Shown here: one piece after another, positions 1 to 6,165 of the stretch
How the letters are laid out: each line of letters starts with the position of its first letter
How positions within the stretch are numbered: position 1 is the stretch's first letter
Notes under the pieces: generated by a model
Seen by the model: only the letters and a program-made list of their open reading frames with translations
What the model was told of the DNA's origin: nothing
Databases searched by the model: none
Position numbers and translations under genes: made by a program
Source of the DNA: QAMX01 sp964448855
GTDB lineage: Bacteria; Bacillota; Clostridia; Oscillospirales; QAMX01
Length of the DNA stretch: 24,145 bases
Assembly (NCBI GenBank): GCA_964448855.1
Contig: CAYUXI010000024.1
Location: forward strand, 1 to 24,145
Reading direction: 5' to 3'

Positions 1-59
1 TCTGCCAAAAGTTTTTGTAGATATTTTCTTTCTTCCAGTGTAAAATGTGTGTAGGACAA
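1..59 (-). CDS. IS30-like transposase, N-terminal fragment (runs off the left edge)
   Basis: Read on the minus strand, a TTG at 59-57 opens a frame that continues to base 1 and gives MSYTHFTLEERKYLQKLLA. A short N-terminus of this type (S-Y-x-H-[LF]-T-x-E-E-R) is typical of IS30-family DDE transposases, just before their helix-turn-helix DNA-binding domain. An AGGTGAG Shine-Dalgarno-like stretch lies about four bases upstream of the TTG. Only 19 codons are visible, so the catalytic domain cannot be checked and the family call rests on N-terminal resemblance alone. The AT-rich composition differs from the neighbouring chromosomal genes, which fits a mobile element. It could also be a decayed remnant. 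Confidence 0.5.
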   Translation of the reverse strand, partial: MSYTHFTLEERKYLQKLLA

Positions 60-165
60 TATGCTCACCTCGTGTATTTGTTGGTGCAGTAACTACATTG
101 TACACCAAGGCTTGCATATTGTCTCTTCCTATTTTCAGGGTGTTGCACTTCATATTATAACCTCC
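60..165 (-). mobile_element. Probable 5' non-coding end of the IS30-like element
   Basis: This AT-rich stretch lies between the transposase start and the GC-rich hairpin repeat that begins near 161. A GAGACA/TACAAT pair with a 17-bp spacer on the minus strand could be the transposase promoter. The segment at about 138-160 (GGTGTTGCACTTCATATTAT) looks like an IS30-type terminal inverted repeat. The other end of the element is outside the window, so the boundary is inferred. Confidence 0.35.
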
Positions 166-335
166 CCAGCTCCCTTTGCACAAGGGAGCCTTTGGTGGCT
201 GTCTGAAGTCAGCCGCTGCGAATGGCACAAGGGAGCCTTTGGAGGAAGAGGGAGCCGGGCGGCGGAGGGTGCAAGTGAGCAGACGGGCAAAGTTTTCTCT
301 CCCTCAACTCCCATCGTCAGAGGGAGCTTCGGAGT
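161..335. repeat. Mosaic intergenic hairpin repeat (left copy)
   Basis: This GC-rich non-coding block begins with the hairpin GCTCCCTT (169-176), loop TGCAC, AAGGGAGC (182-189). A 17-base direct repeat, CACAAGGGAGCCTTTGG, occurs at 179-195 and again at 226-242. Segment 176-232 matches the reverse complement of 23914-23970 at 50 of 57 positions by hand alignment. Segment 308-329, itself a CTCCC/GGGAG hairpin, matches the reverse complement of 24119-24140 perfectly. It looks like a dispersed REP/MITE-like chromosomal repeat. No protein is supported. Bases 336-429 show nothing beyond a weak ATCAG/CTGAT hairpin just past the glycosylase stop. Confidence 0.7.
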
Positions 336-429
336 TTACCTGCGGTTGGTTCGTACGTCTGTCGCTGCCTGCTTGCCACGACGCTTGCGTGCGACGGATG
401 CACAAGATCAGGCGTTTTCTGATGCCCAT

Positions 430-1479
430 TCATTCGAAACGGATCGATGCAATATCATCCCACAGCGCAGCTGCAAAATCGGCAACGATGTCTTTTTCCC
501 GCTGTGTGGCTGCTTCGAACATCGTAACCGTCAATTTCTGCTGCTTCTTTTTCCATTTGCCGACCACCTTGCCATCGATCATCAGCGCCGGCATGACAAT
601 GCCTGCGAGGTTGAAGATCGCCCTCAAATGCTCCTGGCTGAGAAACAAGCTCTCCTTTTCCTCATGCGCCAAAAGCAGCTGGTCAAAGCCCGCAAGAAAC
701 AGACATTTCGGAATTCCCTGATCGTACGTCTGATGGCTTTCAATATAAAAGTAGGTCTTTCCCTCACATTCTGCGGTCGATACCGGCAGCTTGGACAGCC
801 AGTCCCGAACCTGTGTGGCTGTTGCATGGAAATAGTACATGGCATCGTGCAGGGTGGCAGGCCCCATGTGTGTGAAGTATCGGCGAGCCATTTCCAGCTT
901 GGCTTCCTCTTCCGGAATGGGCGTAAAGGCCGGAGCCAGGCAGAACGCTTTCTCTTCCTGCACGACATAGTTGATAAAGCCCCGTTCGCACATTTCGCGA
1001 ATGCCGCCGCCCCATTGGTCGAACATACTGTTTTCCTCCGGTTCGGTCATCCCGTTTTGCCGGCAGACATCCTTGCATTCTTCTCTCGTCAGCGCGGACG
1101 ATTGGAGCGCCTCGACGATCACATCCGTGAAATACGCCTGTCGTTCCGGTGTCAGCGCCCATTGTTCCCGCCGATTCCAAAACGTAGATCCGCGCCAATC
1201 GTTGCGGCGGTAATCCTGTCCGTTGTTGCAGTGGAGAAACAGGGGCAGATCCTCTTCCGCAAATACATGGACAGTTCCTCGAACCGTCCAGTTTTTCACA
1301 AGCCCCTCGCGAACGGTATGCTCGTCATAATCGGCGCATCTGATTTTCAGCGCGTGCATGGCGTTGCCCATGAATTGCGCCTGAACGCCGCACAGATCAT
1401 GGAGCACGGTCATTTTGTCGGCCGGTTGGAGCAAATGCTGGTTGGCGAGCTGCCGGATTTGGATGGCTTCAATCGTCAT
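430..1479 (-). CDS. AlkZ/YcaQ-like winged-helix DNA glycosylase (HTH_42 family)
   Basis: The 349-residue protein resembles the winged-helix family that includes AlkZ of Streptomyces and YcaQ/AlkX of E. coli. These enzymes unhook DNA interstrand crosslinks and remove bulky alkylated purines. The signature catalytic motif is visible as Q33-A-Q35 in GVQAQF, the QxQ form of AlkZ rather than the QxD form of YcaQ. The C-terminal part carries the family pattern ending in IDGKVVGKWKKK. The start at 1479 is chosen because AGGAGG lies four bases upstream; longer in-frame starts run into the tRNA terminator. The gene follows the tRNA operon, whose terminator precedes it, so it probably has its own weak promoter. 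The substrate (a self-made or a diet-derived alkylator) is unknown. Confidence 0.85.
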   Translation of the reverse strand: MTIEAIQIRQLANQHLLQPADKMTVLHDLCGVQAQFMGNAMHALKIRCADYDEHTVREGLVKNWTVRGTVHVFAEEDLPLFLHCNNGQDYRRNDWRGSTFWNRREQWALTPERQAYFTDVIVEALQSSALTREECKDVCRQNGMTEPEENSMFDQWGGGIREMCERGFINYVVQEEKAFCLAPAFTPIPEEEAKLEMARRYFTHMGPATLHDAMYYFHATATQVRDWLSKLPVSTAECEGKTYFYIESHQTYDQGIPKCLFLAGFDQLLLAHEEKESLFLSQEHLRAIFNLAGIVMPALMIDGKVVGKWKKKQQKLTVTMFEAATQREKDIVADFAAALWDDIASIRFE

Positions 1480-1559
1480 GGTTCCTCCTGTTCGCAGTTG
1501 CGCGTCACTCGTTCGGGTTCTCATCCCTCCGCAAGATGCAGGGCGCACATCGCAGCGGT

Positions 1560-1607
1560 AAAAAAACAGACACCCGCTTCGATACATTCGGTATCAAAAC
1601 TGGTGTC
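1560..1607 (-). terminator. Rho-independent terminator of the tRNA operon
   Basis: On the minus strand GGTGTC/GACACC (1602-1607 with 1569-1574) encloses a smaller GATAC/GTATC hairpin (1581-1595) and is followed by seven T residues (1566-1560). A competing hairpin, AAACTGG/CCAGTTT (1597-1613), overlaps the outer stem and the tRNA-Tyr 3' end, so the two folds exclude each other. Confidence 0.65.
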
Positions 1608-1612
1608 CAGTT

Positions 1613-1697
1613 TGGTGGGAGAGGGTGGATTCGAACCACCGAAGTCATAGACAGCAGATTTACAGTCTGTCCCCTTTGGCCACTCGGGAACTCTCCC
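1613..1697 (-). tRNA. tRNA-Tyr (GTA anticodon)
   Basis: The acceptor stem GGGAGAG (1697-1691) pairs with CTCTCCC (1623-1617), followed by discriminator A (1616) and an encoded CCA (1615-1613). The anticodon arm ACAGA-CTGTAAA-TCTGT places GTA at 1663-1661. The T arm GGTGG-TTCGAAT-CCACC is perfect. The long variable arm expected of bacterial tRNA-Tyr accounts for the 85-base length. It lies 43 bases after tRNA-Thr, with a GCCCGG/CCGGGC hairpin (1713-1727) in the spacer. Confidence 0.95.
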
Positions 1698-1740
1698 ATA
1701 TGAAATTGTTTCGCCCGGTTGCCGGGCCGTTCGGAGAAAA

Positions 1741-1816
1741 TGGAGCTGGTGGACGGACTCGAACCCCCGACCTGCTGATTACAAATCAGCTGCTCTACCA
1801 ACTGAGCTACACCAGC
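1741..1816 (-). tRNA. tRNA-Thr (TGT anticodon)
   Basis: The acceptor stem GCTGGTG (1816-1810) pairs with CACCAGC (1751-1745), followed by discriminator T (1744) and an encoded CCA (1743-1741). The anticodon arm GCTGA-TTTGTAA-TCAGC gives anticodon TGT, reading ACA and probably other ACN codons. The D arm is standard. The T stem GGGGG/CCGTC has one G-U and one G-G opposition, weaker than usual. It is the first gene after the 1857-1885 promoter and is co-transcribed with tRNA-Tyr. Confidence 0.95.
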
Positions 1817-1856
1817 AAATCCAACGCCAAGATATCCGCCGCAATCAGCGATGTTT

Positions 1857-1885
1857 ATTATATCAGATTCACCGCCGTTTGTCAA
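1857..1885 (-). promoter_or_regulatory. Sigma-A promoter of the tRNA-Thr/tRNA-Tyr operon
   Basis: On the minus strand a consensus -35 TTGACA (1885-1880), a 17-bp spacer and a consensus -10 TATAAT (1862-1857) lie about 40 bases before tRNA-Thr. This is the strongest promoter match in the window, as expected for stable RNA. Confidence 0.9.
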
Positions 1886-1912
1886 GCCCTTTTTCAAAAA
1901 AAGTTTTGCCAA

Positions 1913-1935
1913 AAACGTGGCGTTCGCAAACGCCA
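1913..1935 (-). terminator. Terminator-like hairpin downstream of the nitroreductase operon
   Basis: On the minus strand TGGCGTT (1935-1929), loop TGCG and AACGCCA (1924-1918) form a 7-bp stem followed by CGTTTTT. It lies just upstream of the tRNA promoter and about 290 bases after the nitroreductase stop, so it could insulate the two transcription units. Confidence 0.5.
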
Positions 1936-2084
1936 GCGATTCGGCGGGCGATTTTCTTGTTTGGGCTGTCGTGTGTTCTCAAAATGCTGCAACGATGCGT
2001 TTGGACTGTCACGCATTCCCGCCCCGTTTTGGGGTGGCCGATGTCTCCGGCTCGTCGCATTTGCCCGCGCCGCTCCGACAGCAG

Positions 2085-2119
2085 GTACCCCCGGAAAACC
2101 GCAGGTTTTCCGGGGGTAC
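2085..2119. repeat. Perfect 16-bp-arm inverted repeat (stable hairpin)
   Basis: The arms GTACCCCCGGAAAACC (2085-2100) and GGTTTTCCGGGGGTAC (2104-2119) are exact complements around a three-base GCA loop. No T-run follows directly on the minus strand; on the plus strand TTTTT comes five bases later. It may be an RNA 3'-end stabiliser, a bidirectional terminator or a mobile repeat. No gene covers it. Confidence 0.85.
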
Positions 2120-2131
2120 AACGTTTTTCCC

Positions 2132-2187
2132 GCTGTCAACTCATTTGGTTGACAGCTGTCAGCGCATCCGGCAGACAGCTGTCAGCG
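2132..2187. repeat. 23-bp palindromic tandem repeat (iteron-like), about 2.4 copies
   Basis: GCTGTCA recurs at 2132, 2155 and 2178, an exact 23-bp period. Units 2132-2154 and 2155-2177 agree at 17 of 23 positions, and each ends in GACA. Unit 1 is an inverted repeat, TGTCAAC (2134-2140), seven bases, GTTGACA (2148-2154). Unit 2 has the same layout with one mismatch. At each junction a GACAGCTGTC palindrome is formed. Further GCTGTC/GACAGC copies are at 1965-1970 and 2077-2082. The rest of 1886-2224 shows no gene. Confidence 0.7.
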
Positions 2188-2224
2188 TTTGTCTCAATAC
2201 GCGAAAATTCTTGTGGTTTTTGCT

Positions 2225-2740
2225 TCAAAACCAGGCAATTTCATCCGTTTTCGGCGGATTTTCGGTTTTCTGTGCGGGATAGCCCAGCGCGGCGCAGCCC
2301 CAGACCTGATGATCGGCGGGAATGCCCAGCGCGCTGAGCACGCGGCGAACATTCGGCTGGTCGCAGATGCCGAAAAACTGGTTAATCCAGACGCTGCCGA
2401 TGCTCTGTGCTTCCGCCGCCAGGAACATATTTTCCAGCGCGCAGGCGCAGTCCTCTCTGGCCAACGGATTGTCCGACGTATCGGATGTCAGAATCAGCAC
2501 ATCCGGGTTGTAGAAGCAATAGTCCTCCCCGGCGCCGATGGCCTCCGCCACCGTATGCGCCAGAAGCGTCAGCAGCTCCGGATCCTGCACCACCGTCAGG
2601 CGGCGCGTATGGCGGTTTCGCGCACTCGGCGCACGCGAACCGGCGGCTGTGATCGATTCCAGCTGTTCCCGCGGAATCGGCTGCTTCAAGAAGGAACGGC
2701 AGCTCCGGCGATCATGAATGGTTTGCAGTGTGTCCGACAT
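2225..2740 (-). CDS. Nitroreductase family FMN-dependent oxidoreductase
   Basis: The 171-residue protein has the compact nitroreductase fold: an N-terminal DRRSCRSF (the R-R-S flavin-phosphate contact), then APSARNRHTRRLTVV in the place of the usual A-P-S-x-x-N-x-Q-P-W segment, and a C-terminal GCAALGYPAQ. Members of the family use FMN and NAD(P)H to reduce nitro groups, quinones or other flavin substrates; the substrate here is unknown. ATG 2740 is preceded by GGAGG with seven bases between them and lies 13 bases after the fucosidase stop, so the gene is the last one of that operon. The acidic DENPLARED-like middle and short length are normal for the small anaerobe-type members. It is probably cytoplasmic. 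Confidence 0.85.
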   Translation of the reverse strand: MSDTLQTIHDRRSCRSFLKQPIPREQLESITAAGSRAPSARNRHTRRLTVVQDPELLTLLAHTVAEAIGAGEDYCFYNPDVLILTSDTSDNPLAREDCACALENMFLAAEAQSIGSVWINQFFGICDQPNVRRVLSALGIPADHQVWGCAALGYPAQKTENPPKTDEIAWF

Positions 2741-2753
2741 GGCCGTGCCTCCG

Positions 2754-4079
2754 TTATTTCAGAATCAGCTCAATGACCGGCACGGTGACGTCCGGCTTGA
2801 CCGGCGGCAGCTCGAAGACAACCAGATCATCGCCGGTCGGCTTGCCCTCGCCGTACGGATCCTCCGGATGCTCGTTGAAGCAGACCTCACTGCCATCGTG
2901 CAGGAACTGCGCATATTCGATTTTCCCGGCCAACCCGTTCATGCAGAGCTGCGCGAGCGGGTAGACAAAGAGGTGAATGTAGAGGCGTTTGCCGTCCTCG
3001 CTCTGGGTCAGGCGGCAGTCCGGCGGCGTATTCCGGAAGAATTCCGGCTCTGCCATGGTGCAGCCATAGATCGAGCGGCTGTTGTACTTCATCCAGTCGC
3101 CATAGACCTTCAGTGATTTTTCCGCACGGGCGTCAAAGTAGCCGCGGGACGTCGGGCCGACGTTCATCAGCAGGTTGCCGCCGCACGAAACGCTGTTGAC
3201 CAGCAGGCGAATCAGCATTTCCGGGGACTTCCAGCTCGTCTCATCCCGGTAATAGCCCCACGAGCCGGAGAAGGTCTGGCAGGCCTCCCAGGTCACCAGG
3301 TCGCCGGTTTTGCCCTCGCTCCGCACCCAGTCGGACGGCTGGAACTGTTCCGGCGTCCAGAGATCCTGATCGATGTGCGCACGGTTGTCAATGATGATAT
3401 GCGGCTGCAGCTCACGCGCCACGGCGAGCAGCTTTTCGGACTCCCAGTCCTCCTTGCCCTTGCCGCGCATCCAGGCCTTGTCGCCGGTTCCCTTGAAGGT
3501 CGGATAGGAGAAGTCGAGCCAGAGAATGTCAATTTTCCCGTAGTTGGTCAGCAGCTCACGCACCTGATTCCGCATATATTCCGCATATTTCCGAACATCG
3601 CGGTTCTTGCTCTGCTCAAAGGCATCCGGGTCGTCACGGCGCGGGTGAATCGTGTCGATCGGGAATTCCGGATGGTGCCAGTCGATCAGGGAATAATAGA
3701 AGCCGATGTGCAGCCCCTCTGCGCGGAAGGCATCGACATATTCGCGCACCAGGTCGCGGCCGGCCGGTGTGTTGGTGGACTTGTAATCGGTGTACTGGCT
3801 GTCAAACAGGCAGAAGCCCTCATGGTGCTTCGTGGTCAGAACGGCGTATTTCATACCGGCTGCCTTGGCCTGACGCGCCCATTCCTTCGGGTCATACAGG
3901 TCGGGGTTGAAATTCTTGAAATACAGGTCGTAATGCTCTTCCGGTATGCATTCGCGGCTTTTGACCCATTCGTGCCGTGCAGGCATGGAATACAGGCCCC
4001 AGTGAATAAACATACCAAAGCGATCATGGGTAAACCACGCGGTATCACCCGGGGTTTTGCGGGTAACATAGCTGGACAT
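2754..4079 (-). CDS. Alpha-L-fucosidase, GH29
   Basis: The 441-residue protein hydrolyses alpha-linked L-fucose by the retaining GH29 mechanism. Visible family landmarks are FGMFIHWGLYS (residues 21-31), TTKHHEGFCLFDS (82-94) and DILWLDF (184-190), where D189 is the expected nucleophile. There is no signal peptide, so it should act in the cytoplasm on imported fucosylated oligosaccharides from mucin, N-glycans or milk. The start at ATG 4079 is set by AGGAGG nine bases upstream; an earlier in-frame ATG at 4115 has no such site and overlaps the preceding gene. It sits 22 bases after the RACo-like gene and 13 before the nitroreductase, indicating one operon. No C-terminal carbohydrate-binding module is present, and no fucose isomerase or transporter is in the window. 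Confidence 0.93.
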   Translation of the reverse strand: MSSYVTRKTPGDTAWFTHDRFGMFIHWGLYSMPARHEWVKSRECIPEEHYDLYFKNFNPDLYDPKEWARQAKAAGMKYAVLTTKHHEGFCLFDSQYTDYKSTNTPAGRDLVREYVDAFRAEGLHIGFYYSLIDWHHPEFPIDTIHPRRDDPDAFEQSKNRDVRKYAEYMRNQVRELLTNYGKIDILWLDFSYPTFKGTGDKAWMRGKGKEDWESEKLLAVARELQPHIIIDNRAHIDQDLWTPEQFQPSDWVRSEGKTGDLVTWEACQTFSGSWGYYRDETSWKSPEMLIRLLVNSVSCGGNLLMNVGPTSRGYFDARAEKSLKVYGDWMKYNSRSIYGCTMAEPEFFRNTPPDCRLTQSEDGKRLYIHLFVYPLAQLCMNGLAGKIEYAQFLHDGSEVCFNEHPEDPYGEGKPTGDDLVVFELPPVKPDVTVPVIELILK

Positions 4080-4101
4080 TGTGCGTTCCTCCTGATTTTT
4101 T

Positions 4102-5679
4102 TCAGAGCGTATCAAAGCTCAGATTTTCCATGTAAAATTCCGAAAAGCGCGGGTCTGCGGAGAGTTCCAAGGATTCCATTTGGTCGCGGAGCTGGATGAT
4201 GGATGCTTGAGCCGCCGTGCCGCCGAGTGCAATCGCCGCACCGGCCAGCGCAGCATTCCCGGCCGCCGTCGTTTTGTCGGCCAGCTCCGGCGGATAGAGG
4301 CCGATTTGCGCAGCCGTCACCGGGTCAATCCGGTTGCCGAAGCCACCGGCGACAACGAGCGTGGCCACGTCGTTCGCCGTCAGGCCGACCTCCGCCAGCA
4401 TGGTCTGAATACCTGCAGCCACCGCCGCCTTGGCCAGCTGCAGGGCGCGGACATCGCCCGCCGTGAGGTAGACCTCCTCCGCAACAAAAAAGGCCGGTTC
4501 GCCCTGATGCAGCCGCAGATAGGGCAGAGCAGCCTCCGGCGCTTCCTCAGGTGGCAGCAGCCGCCCCGTTTCATCGACGGCGTCGAGCTTCCGCATCACC
4601 GCCAGCAGGTCGATCAGCCCGGAGCCGCAGATGCCACGCGGGCTCGTTTCGCCCAGCACGGAAAGCTGTAGCATTCCCGTAGCCGACAGGGAGGCGTGGG
4701 CGACCGCACCGTCCATACCGGCCATGCCGCAGGTGATGTTGGCGCCTTCGAAGGCCGGACCCGCCGCAGCCGAGCAGCAGATGATGCGCCCGCCGGCCGC
4801 CAGCGCCATTTCGCCGTTGGTGCCGACATCGAGCAGCAGCGTCGGTTGCTCCGCGTCTCCAAGGCCGACAGCACAGGCCGCGCCGACAGCATCGCCGCCA
4901 AAGAAGCCGGAAACAGACGGCAGAATCCAGATGGCGGCCGTTTCCGACACACCGAGCGGTGACGCCAGAAACGCTGCGTCGAAATCATCGCCGAACCGGC
5001 TCACCGGTTGGAAGGGCAGGCTACCCAGCGGAACCGGCGACAGCCCGGCCACGAGATGGCACATGGTCGGATTCCCGGCCAGCGTCACCGCGCAGAGCTC
5101 AGTTGGGCGAATGCCCGCCTGTTTGGCCGCCTCCGCAAGCATGGTGCGGAGCTGGTGGCGAATTTCCTCCGCCATGCGGGTGACATTCGCCGGATCCTCC
5201 ATGCAGGCATGGATTCTGGAAACCACGTCCGCGCCCCAGCGCCGCTGGCAGTTCGGCGCACCGCGCACTCCCATACACCGACCCGTTGACCGGTCAAAGA
5301 GTGCAACGGCCACCGAGGTCGTGCCGAGGTCGATCGCCGCACCGAAGCCGGACTGCCCTGCACCGATCGGTGCAGGTGCAGCGTCCGTCAGGACGTCCAT
5401 GGTTCCGGCGGCGTCCGGGAGCTGCACCGTGCAATCGCCCAGAATGCGCGTCCGGCAGGCGAGCCGCCAGCCCGGCGGCAGGTGCTGCTCCTCCGGCGTC
5501 ATCGGGGACAGCGCTCCCTCCGCCCGCACCGCGCATTTGCCGCACCGGCCGGCTCCGCCGCAGGGCGCTTCCACCGTTTCACCGGCCTGTATGAGCGCCG
5601 CATACAGCGTCTCGCCGCAGCGGCACGTCACCGTCCTGTGGCCGGACGGCGCGGACAGGATGGTCAGAACGGCATCCAT
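4102..5679 (-). CDS. RACo-like [2Fe-2S]/ASKHA protein (DUF4445), corrinoid-activator family
   Basis: This 525-residue protein has an N-terminal plant-type [2Fe-2S] ferredoxin domain with C40, C46, C49 and C75 as the expected cluster ligands. It is followed by an ATP-binding actin/hsp70-like (ASKHA) domain: AAIDLGTTS (114-122), CQRRWGADVVSRI near 144-156, DVGTNGEMAL (284-293) and SAAAGPAFEGANI (303-315). This architecture is that of RACo/RamA-type reductive activators, which use ATP hydrolysis to reduce inactive cob(II)alamin in corrinoid methyl-transfer proteins. No corrinoid protein or methyltransferase gene lies nearby; the operon partners are a fucosidase and a nitroreductase. ATG 5679 follows GGAAGGGG with a suitable gap. 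A strong promoter with an overlapping palindrome lies directly upstream. The partner protein is unknown. Confidence 0.88.
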   Translation of the reverse strand: MDAVLTILSAPSGHRTVTCRCGETLYAALIQAGETVEAPCGGAGRCGKCAVRAEGALSPMTPEEQHLPPGWRLACRTRILGDCTVQLPDAAGTMDVLTDAAPAPIGAGQSGFGAAIDLGTTSVAVALFDRSTGRCMGVRGAPNCQRRWGADVVSRIHACMEDPANVTRMAEEIRHQLRTMLAEAAKQAGIRPTELCAVTLAGNPTMCHLVAGLSPVPLGSLPFQPVSRFGDDFDAAFLASPLGVSETAAIWILPSVSGFFGGDAVGAACAVGLGDAEQPTLLLDVGTNGEMALAAGGRIICCSAAAGPAFEGANITCGMAGMDGAVAHASLSATGMLQLSVLGETSPRGICGSGLIDLLAVMRKLDAVDETGRLLPPEEAPEAALPYLRLHQGEPAFFVAEEVYLTAGDVRALQLAKAAVAAGIQTMLAEVGLTANDVATLVVAGGFGNRIDPVTAAQIGLYPPELADKTTAAGNAALAGAAIALGGTAAQASIIQLRDQMESLELSADPRFSEFYMENLSFDTL

Positions 5680-5701
5680 GGCATCGCCCCTTCCTTTTTC
5701 G

Positions 5702-5722
5702 ATACTGTCATTATAACAGTAT
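5702..5722. promoter_or_regulatory. Palindrome overlapping the RACo-operon -10 (putative operator)
   Basis: ATACTGT (5702-5708), seven bases, ACAGTAT (5716-5722) is a perfect 7-bp-arm inverted repeat whose centre contains the TATAAT box. A repressor bound here would block RNA polymerase. The regulator is not identifiable from this window. Confidence 0.55.
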
Positions 5723-5738
5723 TCGTTAGAAAACGCAA
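5710..5738 (-). promoter_or_regulatory. Sigma-A promoter of the RACo-fucosidase-nitroreductase operon
   Basis: On the minus strand -35 TTGCGT (5738-5733), a 17-bp spacer and an extended -10 TGTTATAAT ending at 5710 lie about 30 bases before the RACo-like start. Confidence 0.85.
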
Positions 5739-5756
5739 GTGTTTCCTTGGAAAAAT

Positions 5757-6143
5757 CTATAAATTCTTTTGGTCGTTCGCGCCGCTGTTCTGCCGTTTTC
5801 GCATTTGTGTCGCCCCGGCCACCAGGAGCAGAACGCCAAACAGCCGCCGCAGCGTACCGGTTTGCAGCACCCCGGCCAGCAGGCTGCCGCCGATGGCTGC
5901 GACTGTTCCCGCAGCGGCGCAGAGCAAAAAAGCGCGCAGGCAGATGCGCCCGCTCCGGATGTGGCCAATCAGGCTCGACGCTGCCACCGGCAGGAAATAG
6001 AGCAGGTTGATTCCCTGCGCCGCACGCTGCTCCGTCCGGAGCAGCTCGACCAGCACCAGCATCAGCAGTGTGCCGCCGCCGACGCCCATTCCGCTCAGAA
6101 CGCCCGTGACCGTGCCGATCAGCACCGCCAACAGCGCTGACAT
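5757..6143 (-). CDS. TSUP-family (TauE/SafE-like) membrane protein, half-size
   Basis: The 128-residue protein is mostly hydrophobic, with about four predicted membrane segments and the family glycine signature near its start (GVLSGMGVGGGTLLM). Full-length TSUP permeases (sulfite, sulfoacetate and related anion exporters) have two such halves in one chain of about 250 residues; here each half is a separate gene. ATG 6143 has AAAGGAGG seven bases upstream and lies 22 bases after its partner, so the two are surely co-expressed and probably form a heterodimer. The C-terminal tail (QMRKRQNSGANDQKNL) is hydrophilic and basic. There is no clear terminator between this gene and the RACo-like gene, so some read-through is possible. 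The substrate is unknown. Confidence 0.8.
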   Translation of the reverse strand: MSALLAVLIGTVTGVLSGMGVGGGTLLMLVLVELLRTEQRAAQGINLLYFLPVAASSLIGHIRSGRICLRAFLLCAAAGTVAAIGGSLLAGVLQTGTLRRLFGVLLLVAGATQMRKRQNSGANDQKNL

Positions 6144-6165
6144 CCAACCGCCTCCTTTGTCGCGT

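Noticed and set aside
179..242. CRISPR array suggested by a repeated CACAAGGGAGCCTTTGG
   Set aside because: Only two copies, part of a dispersed hairpin repeat, with no regular spacers and no cas genes.
61..1650. 529-codon plus-strand frame covering the repeat and the glycosylase gene
   Set aside because: Antisense to the AlkZ-like gene, which has clear motifs and a ribosome site on the minus strand; its last residues come from the tRNA-Tyr antisense.
1505..2152. Short proteins containing GVAQLVEQLICNQQVGGSSP-like and GGRTRTPDLLITNQL-like strings
   Set aside because: These are classic false translations of tRNA genes and their complements, here tRNA-Thr and tRNA-Tyr.
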